From JBBRHQ01 sp963781345 (GTDB lineage: Bacteria > Actinomycetota > Thermoleophilia > Solirubrobacterales > 70-9): a stretch of 64,000 nucleotides of DNA. The translations under genes and the position numbers were made by a program. Below the pieces are notes generated by a model, which saw only the letters and a list, made by a program, of their open reading frames with translations, was not told the DNA's origin and did not search any database. The stretch is from assembly GCA_963781345.1 (NCBI GenBank), contig CAWAFQ010000014.1, positions 496,001 to 560,000 on the forward strand. The letters run 5' to 3'. This document shows positions 35,700 to 43,603 of the stretch, piece after piece (positions within the stretch are counted from its first letter, which is position 1; each line of letters opens with the position of its first letter).

Positions 35700-36880
35700 C
35701 CGAGGGCCCCGACTTCGGCGGCAACGGCCCAAGGATCCGCACCCCCGGGGTGGCCGAAAGCCGGCCTGCCCCGAACCCGCGCACGCCCGGACGCGAAGCG
35801 GAGGACGTGCGCGGCGGTGATCTCGAGGAGGCGGCGGGCGGTTATCCGGAGGACGTGCGCGGCGGTGAACTCCGCGTCCATGACGCGGTCGCCGACATCG
35901 CCGACGACGATCTCGACCGCTCGCTGCGGCCGCCGAGCCTCGCCGACTTCGTCAACCAGGAGCAGGTCACCGGCCAGCTCGCGCTCTTCATCGAGGCGGC
36001 GCGAAAGCGCGGCGAGCCGCTCGACCATGTCCTCCTCGCCGGCCCGCCCGGGCTTGGCAAGACCTCGCTCGCCTTCATCGTCGCCACCGAGCTCGGCGTC
36101 CCGATGGTCCAGACAGCGGGCCCGGCTCTCGAGCGGAAGGCCGACGTCGCCGCCTTTCTCACCGCGCTCGAGCCCGGCAGCGTCTTCTTCATCGACGAGA
36201 TCCACCGCCTCGGCCGCGCGATCGAGGAAACGCTCTACCCGGCGATGGAGGACTCGCAGCTTCCGGTCGTGCTCGGCCAGGGGGCCGGCGCCCGCACGGT
36301 GACGCTGCCATTGCCGCCGTTCACGCTGATTGGCGCCACCACCCGCAGCGGCCTGTTGACGACTCCTCTGCGCGACCGCTTCGGCGTCTGCCATCGCCTC
36401 GAGCACTACAGCCCCGAGCACCTGGGGCAGATAATCGAGCGCTCGGCCGGGATCCTCGGCGTCGAGATCGACGCCGCCGGCGCGGCGACGATCGCGGGGC
36501 GCTCGCGCGGCACGCCCCGGGTCGCGAACCGGCTGCTGAAGCGGGTCCGCGACTTCGCCCAGGTCAAGGGGGAGGGGCACGTCGATACCGAGGTCGCCAC
36601 CGCGGCCCTGGAGATGTTCGAAGTCGACGAGGCGGGGCTCGACCGCAGTGATCGCAGCCTGCTGGAGACGATCGCCTCGAAGTTCGGCGGCGGGCCGGTC
36701 GGTCTCTCGACCCTGGCGGTCGCTATCGGCGAGGAGCAGGACACGATCGAGGACGTGCTCGAGCCGTATTTGCTGCAGCAGGGCCTGCTGAAAAGGACTC
36801 CTCGGGGACGTGTGCTGACCCGGCGCGCGTTCGAGCATCTCGATCTCCCGGTGCCCGAGGGCGCGGCCACGCTCTTTTGA
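35696..36880 (+). CDS. ruvB: Holliday junction branch migration ATPase RuvB, extended N-terminus
   Basis: AAA+ motor: Walker A 'AGPPGLGKTSLAF', Walker B 'VFFIDEIHRLGR', sensor 'LIGATTRSGLLTTPLRDRFG', and the winged helix at the end. The conserved core starts near 'LRPPSLADFVNQEQVTGQL' (about residue 79), leaving an N-terminal extension of about 60 residues beyond the usual start. That extension contains two copies of 'EDVRGG' encoded by a repeated 20-base segment. 394 residues against about 340-350 normally. A start inside the core is possible, but the ruvA overlap supports the long form. Confidence 0.94.
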   Translation: MTEGPDFGGNGPRIRTPGVAESRPAPNPRTPGREAEDVRGGDLEEAAGGYPEDVRGGELRVHDAVADIADDDLDRSLRPPSLADFVNQEQVTGQLALFIEAARKRGEPLDHVLLAGPPGLGKTSLAFIVATELGVPMVQTAGPALERKADVAAFLTALEPGSVFFIDEIHRLGRAIEETLYPAMEDSQLPVVLGQGAGARTVTLPLPPFTLIGATTRSGLLTTPLRDRFGVCHRLEHYSPEHLGQIIERSAGILGVEIDAAGAATIAGRSRGTPRVANRLLKRVRDFAQVKGEGHVDTEVATAALEMFEVDEAGLDRSDRSLLETIASKFGGGPVGLSTLAVAIGEEQDTIEDVLEPYLLQQGLLKRTPRGRVLTRRAFEHLDLPVPEGAATLF

Positions 36881-36923
36881 GGCGCGGCAGGATTCGCCGC
36901 TCAGTTTGTAGCCTGTCTGCTCG

Positions 36924-37412
36924 ATGCCGTTCTTCATCTGCCCCAACTGTGGAAACCGCGAGCTCAGCACGGACCGGACCGCTGGGTTCAGCTCACGCCC
37001 CAAGGGCTGCTCGAAGTGCGGATTCGGTTTCGTCTTCGAGCTCCTCGACGACTACTACCCGGCGCCTAACGCGGCCTTCTTCGTCTGCGACAAGCAGGCG
37101 CGCGTGATCGACGCAGGAAAGGGCAGCTTCGAGCTCACCGGTCTGACCGACGAGGACGTGATCGGCCGTCCTGTGCGCGATGTGCTCGGTCTGCGCTGGC
37201 GCGAGAAGGGCGACGGCGGCGAGACCGCCGACACCAACGGTGACGGTTTCACGGACCCGATCGAGACCTCGCTCGAGTGGGGCGTGCGCTCGCTCGGCAA
37301 GCCCGTCTCGGTCAACGCCGAGGGCGACCTCCCGGCGGAGGCGGTTGCGGACGTCTTCCCGGCATACGACGACGACGGCGGCCTGCTGATCGTCCTCACC
37401 CCCGAGGGGTAG
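36924..37412 (+). CDS. zinc-ribbon plus PAS-like protein with EF-hand-like loop
   Basis: 162 residues. The N-terminus is a four-Cys ribbon ('FFICPNCGNREL', 'GCSKCGFGFVFELL'). It is followed by a PAS-like region ('AAFFVCDKQARVIDAGKGSF', 'LTGLTDEDVIGRPVRDVLGL') and a loop 'DTNGDGFTDPIE' that matches an EF-hand/dockerin calcium loop. It lies between ruvB and secDF, 43 bases after ruvB. Possibly a cytoplasmic sensor; no output domain is present. Confidence 0.75.
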   Translation: MPFFICPNCGNRELSTDRTAGFSSRPKGCSKCGFGFVFELLDDYYPAPNAAFFVCDKQARVIDAGKGSFELTGLTDEDVIGRPVRDVLGLRWREKGDGGETADTNGDGFTDPIETSLEWGVRSLGKPVSVNAEGDLPAEAVADVFPAYDDDGGLLIVLTPEG

Positions 37413-37486
37413 GGCGCCGACCGCATGCGTAGCGAGCGTCGATCGTTCATCCTGCGCGAGCGGAGCATGCCGGAAGGTCATTCGTA

Positions 37487-40400
37487 ATGGGGAGCAGACG
37501 CAGGAATCTCTTCGTCCTGCTCTTCGTTCTCGGCCTGGTCGCGGTCTCGGCGCTGGTGATCGTCTCGAGGCCGACGAAGCTCGGTCTCGACCTCAAGGGC
37601 GGCGTCGAGCTGATCTACCAGGGCAAGCCCTCGGGCCAGGTGAAGACGGTAACCGGCGGCGACATCGACCGCTCGATAACGATCATCCGCGAGCGGATCG
37701 ACAAGCTCGGCGTCTCCGAGCCCGAGGTATCACGGCTCGGCACCAACGAGATCTCGGTCAGCCTCCCCGACGTCACCAACGCCCAGCGCGCGATCGACCA
37801 GGTCGGCACCACCGCGCAGCTCTACTTCTTCGACTGGGAGCCGAACCTGATCGGCCCCGGGAAGGTGATCGGGGGCAACCCCGGTGTGAACCCGCCGCCG
37901 GCGGCGCTGAAGGCGTCGAAGCAGCGCTGGCGCGACGCCGGGCGCAATCCCAGCAAGCCGCTGGCCCAGCAGCTCGTCTTCTCCGGCGCCTACCCGACCG
38001 CGTACGAGGCGGCCCAGCTCGCGGCGAAGCAGCCGACCACGGGATGCGACAACTGCACCGCCTCGACTCCGCGCTACTACCTCTTCGACAAGAAGGCCCC
38101 GCACGCCCTGATCGCCGGCCCCGAGACCTCGGTGAAGGACCTCTACGTCAGCCCGACCGGGCAGAAGCGGCCCAAGGACGGGCTCGTGGTCAAGGTCCCG
38201 GTGGGGACGATCGTCGTCTCCGAGTCGCCGACCGACTCCGACGGCAAGACGGTGCCGCCGGAGCAGTTCCCACCCGGCTGGTACGCGATCCGCGACCGCC
38301 CGGCGCTCTCGGGCACCGACATCACCAATCCCAAGCAGGGCTTCGACCAGACGACGAACGCGCCCAACGTCACCTTTGACTTCACCGACAGCGGCCGCTC
38401 GGCCTTCCAGGACGTAACCCGGACGATCGCCCAGCGCGGTGCCAACAGCGCCGCGGCGGCGGGGGCGATCGGCGGCGTCAGCGTCGACCAGGCGGGCGCC
38501 CTCTCCGGCCACTTCGCCGTCGTTCTCGACAACGTCGTCGAGACGCGGCCGATCATCAACTTCGTCGAGAACCCGAGCGGGATCGACGGCCGCACCGGGG
38601 CGCAGATCTCTGGCGGCTTCCAGGACATCGGCGAGGCGCAGGACCTGGCGACGACGCTGCAGATCGGCGCCCTGCCGATCAACCTGAAGCTGATCAGCCA
38701 GACGCAGGTCTCGGCGACCCTGGGCCAGCAGGCCCTCGACGAGGGCGTCAAGGCCGGGATCATCGGCCTGATCGCGGTCGTCCTCTTCCTGCTGATCTTC
38801 TACCGCTTCCTCGGCCTGATCGCCTCGGTCGCGCTCGGCGCCTACGGGGTCATCTTCTTCGCCCTGATCAAGCTGATCCCGATCACCCTGACCCTGCCGG
38901 GCATCGCCGGCCTCGTGCTGACGATCGGGGTCGCCGCTGACTCCAACATCGTCATCTTCGAGCGAATAAAGGAGGAAGTCCGGGCTGGGCGATCTATGCC
39001 CTCCGCGATCGCGGCCGGCTACAGGCGCGGTATCGCGACCATCGTCGACGCCAACGTCGTCACCCTGCTGACTGCGTTCATCCTCTTCGTGCTCGCCACC
39101 GCCGGCGTCAAGGGGTTCGCCTTCACACTCGGGATCGGGACGATCGTCTCGCTGCTGACCGCGGTGGTCTTCACCCAGGCGCTGCTCGGAAGCATGAGCC
39201 GCAGCAAGTTCCTGCGCTCGCCCGGCATGCTCGGAACCACGGGGGAGGAGCGGGTCCGGTGGCACTTCGACTTCATGGGCGCCAGCCGCTGGTTCTTCAC
39301 GATGTCGGGATTGATCCTGCTGATCGGCTCGCTCTCGCTGGCGACGAATCAACTCAACTTCGGGATCGACTTCGAGTCGGGGACCCGGATCAAGGTCGCG
39401 CTGGTCAAGCCGACCAACGAGGACGGCGTCCGCAGCACGCTCAGCAGCGCCGGCATCGATGGCGAGCAGATCCAGAAGGTCTCCGACCCGGTGCTCGGCG
39501 ACAACGTCTTCCAGATCGAGACGCGCCAGCTCCAGCCCGACCGGGTCAAGAACGCCCGCGCCGCGCTCGGTTCGACCTACGGGATCGCCGAGAACGGCTT
39601 CGACAGCACCAGCGTCGGGCCGACCTTCGGCCAGCAGGTGGCCAACAGCGCCCTGCAGGCGCTGATCCTCTCGCTGCTGGTGATCGGCGCCTACATCGCC
39701 TTCCGCTTCCAGCCGAAGTTCGCGATCCCGGTACTGATCGCCCTCTTCCACGACATCCTGATCACGGCGGGGATCTACTCGCTGACGGGCCGCGAGGTGA
39801 CCACAGGCACGGTCGCGGCGTTCCTGACCATCCTCGGGTACTCGCTCTACGACACGATCATCGTCTTCGACCGGATACGCGAGAACCTGCCGCGGATGCC
39901 CCGTGCGGCCTTCTCACAGATCGTCAACCGCTCGATGAGCGAGGTCATGACGCGGTCGCTGGCGACCAGCATGTGCACGCTGTTCGGCGTCCTCTCGCTG
40001 CTGATATTCGGCGGCACCACGCTTCAGGACTTCGCCTTCGCGATGCTGGTCGGGATCGCTTCCGGAACCTACTCGTCGATCTTCATCGCCTCTCCGGTGC
40101 TTACAGCCTGGAAGGAGCGCGAGCCCGCCTACCTGCGCCGCCGTGCCCGGATCGAGCAGCTCGAGGGCACCGTCCCCGCGTTCGCCGACGAGATCGAGGT
40201 CGCGAAGCTGAAGACCGACGATCAGACCGACGAGCAGATCGCCGAGGGCATCGCGGAGAAGCGTGCCGCGAGCCGGGTCGGCGCCGGCGTCGAGGAGCCG
40301 GGGGCCGCAGCCCCCGCCGTGGTCGAGGACGCCGCGCTCCCCGAGGAGGCGGCCGGGACGCCCGCCGGGGCGGCTGAGCCGGCGGCGGCGAGCGAGCTGG

Positions 40401-40492
40401 AGCCCGGAAGCCGCGAGGCGGAGCGGGCCGCACGCCGCGAGCGGCGACAGAAGCGCCAGGGCGGCCGGCGCAAGCACGGGAGGAATCGCTAG
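37487..40492 (+). CDS. secDF: protein translocase SecD-SecF fusion
   Basis: Uses the proton gradient to help SecYEG export proteins. SecD half: first membrane segment 'LFVLLFVLGLVAVSALVIV', the 'GLDLKGGVELIYQG' P1 start, and a membrane block from about residue 421. SecF half starts near residue 591 ('FDFMGASRWFFTMSGLILL', 'GIDFESGTRIKVAL') with its own membrane block (about 723-871). The cytoplasmic tail is long, Ala/Glu-rich and then basic. 1001 residues as one chain; many actinobacteria have separate secD and secF, so the fusion is notable. Confidence 0.95.
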   Translation: MGSRRRNLFVLLFVLGLVAVSALVIVSRPTKLGLDLKGGVELIYQGKPSGQVKTVTGGDIDRSITIIRERIDKLGVSEPEVSRLGTNEISVSLPDVTNAQRAIDQVGTTAQLYFFDWEPNLIGPGKVIGGNPGVNPPPAALKASKQRWRDAGRNPSKPLAQQLVFSGAYPTAYEAAQLAAKQPTTGCDNCTASTPRYYLFDKKAPHALIAGPETSVKDLYVSPTGQKRPKDGLVVKVPVGTIVVSESPTDSDGKTVPPEQFPPGWYAIRDRPALSGTDITNPKQGFDQTTNAPNVTFDFTDSGRSAFQDVTRTIAQRGANSAAAAGAIGGVSVDQAGALSGHFAVVLDNVVETRPIINFVENPSGIDGRTGAQISGGFQDIGEAQDLATTLQIGALPINLKLISQTQVSATLGQQALDEGVKAGIIGLIAVVLFLLIFYRFLGLIASVALGAYGVIFFALIKLIPITLTLPGIAGLVLTIGVAADSNIVIFERIKEEVRAGRSMPSAIAAGYRRGIATIVDANVVTLLTAFILFVLATAGVKGFAFTLGIGTIVSLLTAVVFTQALLGSMSRSKFLRSPGMLGTTGEERVRWHFDFMGASRWFFTMSGLILLIGSLSLATNQLNFGIDFESGTRIKVALVKPTNEDGVRSTLSSAGIDGEQIQKVSDPVLGDNVFQIETRQLQPDRVKNARAALGSTYGIAENGFDSTSVGPTFGQQVANSALQALILSLLVIGAYIAFRFQPKFAIPVLIALFHDILITAGIYSLTGREVTTGTVAAFLTILGYSLYDTIIVFDRIRENLPRMPRAAFSQIVNRSMSEVMTRSLATSMCTLFGVLSLLIFGGTTLQDFAFAMLVGIASGTYSSIFIASPVLTAWKEREPAYLRRRARIEQLEGTVPAFADEIEVAKLKTDDQTDEQIAEGIAEKRAASRVGAGVEEPGAAAPAVVEDAALPEEAAGTPAGAAEPAAASELEPGSREAERAARRERRQKRQGGRRKHGRNR

Positions 40493-40495
40493 CCG

Positions 40496-40765
40496 ATGGC
40501 ACTGCTTGTTTGGTTCACGATGGGAATCGCCCTCTGGCACTTCACCGTCTTCCTGCCCGATCACTTCTGGCAGGGCATCGTCGGCGCCTTCATCGGAGCG
40601 GTGATCGGGGCGGTCGTGTTTGGTGCGGCCGTCCAGTTGGCGACCGGCAAGGGCCTCGGGGACACCGACCTCGGCACCGCGCTGCTGGCGGTTCCGGGCA
40701 CGGCGATCGGGCTCGGGGTCATCTACCTGATCGGGATCCGCGAAGAGCGCGCGCAGCAGGGCTAG
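40496..40765 (+). CDS. small membrane protein after secDF
   Basis: 89 residues with three hydrophobic spans ('LLVWFTMGIALWHFTVFL', 'IVGAFIGAVIGAVVFGAAV', 'ALLAVPGTAIGLGVIYLIG'). It starts 3 bases after the secDF stop, so it is almost certainly in the same operon. It could be an accessory translocase component; no family recognised. Confidence 0.75.
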   Translation: MALLVWFTMGIALWHFTVFLPDHFWQGIVGAFIGAVIGAVVFGAAVQLATGKGLGDTDLGTALLAVPGTAIGLGVIYLIGIREERAQQG

Positions 40766-40865
40766 GGTTTGGGCTCGATCATCTGGGCGCCCGCGCTCTG
40801 AACTCCCGCAATTTCGGTGCGCGCGGGGGGCGAATGTCGTCGGGCCGACAACCTAGCCTCCACGT

Positions 40866-43421
40866 GTGGCGCAATCACTGAAGGCCTACGCGGCCGAGCC
40901 CTACGCCTATGCCGAGGCGCGGGCCCTCGCCGAGAGCCTCGGCGTCAGCGAGCCGGTTGCGATCACGCTGGTTCGGCGCGGCTACCGCACAACCGAGGAG
41001 GCGCGCCGATTCCTCGATGCCGACGAGTCGCATCCGGCTTCGGCCTTCGACTCGATCGGCGATGCGACGGGGCGGCTGCTCGCGGCGATCCGCGAGGGCC
41101 GCCGGATCACGGTCCACGGCGACTTCGATGTCGACGGGGTCTGCGCGACGACGATCGCCGTCAGCGCGCTTCGCGAGCTCGGTGCCGAGTGCGACTGGTT
41201 CATCCCCGACCGCCTCGCCGATGGCTACGGACTCGGCTGCGCGGGTGTTGATGCGCTCGCTGCCCGCGGCACCTCGCTGATCCTGACCGTGGACTGCGCG
41301 ATCACCGCGGTCGAGGCGGTCGAGCACGCCAGGTCCCTCGGAATCGAGGTCGTCGTCACCGACCACCACCAGCCAGGCCCGGAGCTGCCCGACTGCACGA
41401 TCGTCCACCCGGCGCTGAGCGGCTACCCGTTCACCGAGCTCTGCGGCACCGCGGTCGCCTGGAAGCTCACCCAGGCGCTGCGCGAGGCCGCCGGCGCCGA
41501 CCCGGCGTGCGCCGACGATGACCTCGACCTCGTCGCGCTGGCGACCGTTGCCGACGTCGTTCCCCTGCTGGGGGAGAATCGCTCGCTGGTGCGGCGCGGC
41601 CTCGACGTCGCCCGTCGCGCCCGCCGTCCGGGGATGCGGGCGCTGATCGCCGTCTCCCGCTGTGAGCCCTCGACGCTCGACGAGACCGACCTCGCCTTCA
41701 GGCTCGGCCCGAGGATCAACGCCGCCGGTCGCCTCTACCGCGCCGACGCCGGGGTCGAGCTGCTTCTGACCGAGGATCCCGAGCGGGCCGAGGCGATCGC
41801 CGATGAGCTCGAGCGCGCCAACCAGGAGCGGCGCCGGACCGAGCGCGAGGTCGACGCCGCTGCCGCCGCGGCGCTCCGGGAGCTGCCCGAGGACCTGCGC
41901 GATGCCGGCGCGCTGGTGCTCGCCGGAGAGGGCTGGCATCCCGGCGTGGTCGGGATCGTCGCCTCGCGCATGGCCGAGCGCCACTTCAAGCCGGTGGTGC
42001 TGATCTCCCTCGATGCCGAGGGAGGGGGCGTGGATCCGGGCGAAGCGTTCCCGGATTCGACCTGCTCGAGGGCCTGCGTTCGTGCTCGCAGCATCTGGAG
42101 CGCTTCGGAGGTCACCGCGCGGCCGCGGGCCTCGAGCTTCGGGCGGAGAACGTCGGCGCGTTCCGCGACGCCTTCGTCGCCCACGCGGCTGCGGCGATCG
42201 GACCCGGCGCCGGCGCTCGGACCGAGACGGATCGACGCCGTCGTCGGCGGCGACGGGATCGGCCTCGACCTGGCCGAGGAGCTGGAGCGGCTCGGCCCCT
42301 TCGGCGCCGGCAACCCCGGCGTCAGCCTCCTCGTTCCCTCCGCCCGGGTCCGTGACGTGCGCGGCATGGGGGAGGGCAAGCACTCTCGCTTCGACCTCCA
42401 AAGCGGCGCTCACCGCGCCCTCACGGTCGCCTTCGGCCGGCCCTCGATCCCTGTTTCCGAGGATGAGCCGGTCGACGCCTCGGTGCGGCTCGAGGTCAAC
42501 CAGTGGAATGGCGCGGTGGAGCCGCGGCTGGTCCTGCGTGAGATGTACCGGCTGGGGGAGAAGCCCGGCCTCGCCGCCGAAGGTGAGCACAGCTGCGAGA
42601 TGGCGCCGCAGGAATGGTGGCAGCGCTTCGACACCGAGCTCGAGCGCGACCCGAGCCTGGCGCCCGCTGCCGCCCCGGGAGCGGAAGTCGCGCGCTCCAC
42701 GATCCAGCGCGGGGGCTCCGCGCTGGCGATCATCGCCGAGCTCGTCTCCAGCGGGGGCCAGGTGCTCGCGCTCAGCGCCGATGCCTCGCGCCGGGCAGGG
42801 CTCGCGGACGGCCCCGCCGGCCTCGCCCGCTTCGGCGGCGGCGCCCCCCGAATCGCCTGCGGGCGATGTCCGGTTTCCGCAGTCGAGGCCCTTTCCGATC
42901 CCGGGGCGGGCCGCCTCGCGCTCGCGGACTATCCGGCACTGGAACTCGCGCCCGGGATCGTCGCCGGCCACGATCACGTCGTCCTCGTCGACCCGCCGCC
43001 GTTCCCGCAGCTGATGGCCCTCGCGAGCGCAACCGACGCGCCCGGGCGCTTCCTGCACCCGGTCTGGGGGGACGCCGAGCACGCCTTCGCGCTCACAGTG
43101 CTCGATCAGCAGCTTGGCCTGCGGATGGAGCTGCGCTCGCTCTTCCGCGATCTCCGCGCCGCCGGTTCAGTGGCGGGGGAGGGGCTGATCGCGGCGCTGC
43201 GCGGCTCGGGCCGCCACCCGAGAAGTCCGGAGCTGGCGGGGCGCTGCCTGCGCGTTCTCGGCGAGCTCGACGTTGTGCGGATCGATCGCGAATCCGGTGT
43301 CCGGCGCCTCGGGGCCGTATCCTCGGATGGGACCGAATTGGAGCGCTCGGAGACGTTTCGAGCCTACGGCGCCCGTCACGAGGAGGGCAAGAGATACCTC
43401 GCAAGTCTGAGACATCGGTAG
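40866..43421 (+). CDS. recJ: single-stranded-DNA exonuclease RecJ, frame disturbed between two indels
   Basis: 5'-3' ssDNA exonuclease of the DHH family. 'ITVHGDFDVDGVCATTIAVS' and 'VVVTDHHQPGPELP' carry the metal Asp/His residues. Between about 42025 and 42225 the listed frame is wrong; two bases further on, the sequence reads 'GSGRSVPGFDLLEGLRSC' and 'HLERFGGHRAAAGLELR', the DHHA1 motif, so two offsetting indels are present. After the OB region an extra C-terminal domain of about 280 residues resembles that of long RecJ forms. GTG start. The next gene overlaps or closely follows. Confidence 0.88.
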   Translation: MAQSLKAYAAEPYAYAEARALAESLGVSEPVAITLVRRGYRTTEEARRFLDADESHPASAFDSIGDATGRLLAAIREGRRITVHGDFDVDGVCATTIAVSALRELGAECDWFIPDRLADGYGLGCAGVDALAARGTSLILTVDCAITAVEAVEHARSLGIEVVVTDHHQPGPELPDCTIVHPALSGYPFTELCGTAVAWKLTQALREAAGADPACADDDLDLVALATVADVVPLLGENRSLVRRGLDVARRARRPGMRALIAVSRCEPSTLDETDLAFRLGPRINAAGRLYRADAGVELLLTEDPERAEAIADELERANQERRRTEREVDAAAAAALRELPEDLRDAGALVLAGEGWHPGVVGIVASRMAERHFKPVVLISLDAEGGGVDPGEAFPDSTCSRACVRARSIWSASEVTARPRASSFGRRTSARSATPSSPTRLRRSDPAPALGPRRIDAVVGGDGIGLDLAEELERLGPFGAGNPGVSLLVPSARVRDVRGMGEGKHSRFDLQSGAHRALTVAFGRPSIPVSEDEPVDASVRLEVNQWNGAVEPRLVLREMYRLGEKPGLAAEGEHSCEMAPQEWWQRFDTELERDPSLAPAAAPGAEVARSTIQRGGSALAIIAELVSSGGQVLALSADASRRAGLADGPAGLARFGGGAPRIACGRCPVSAVEALSDPGAGRLALADYPALELAPGIVAGHDHVVLVDPPPFPQLMALASATDAPGRFLHPVWGDAEHAFALTVLDQQLGLRMELRSLFRDLRAAGSVAGEGLIAALRGSGRHPRSPELAGRCLRVLGELDVVRIDRESGVRRLGAVSSDGTELERSETFRAYGARHEEGKRYLASLRHR

Positions 43422-43603
43422 ATGACGCAAAGCCCGTTGGGGCTGCCCCCGGGGCAAATGGAGCCAACGGGGCCGACTCCGACGATCACAGCGGCCACAC
43501 CAAGGTCGGCGAGCCCGCTTCCGAGCACGCTGCCGCCCCGCTGGACGAGGTCACCCGCGAGCTGACGGATGACCAGCGCGCTCTGCTCGGGGACCTGCTC
43601 GCG

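Noticed and set aside
37730..39751. 673-codon minus-strand ORF
   Set aside because: Shadow of secDF; composition (Asp/Arg/Glu-rich, no fold signs) is typical of antisense frames in high-GC DNA.
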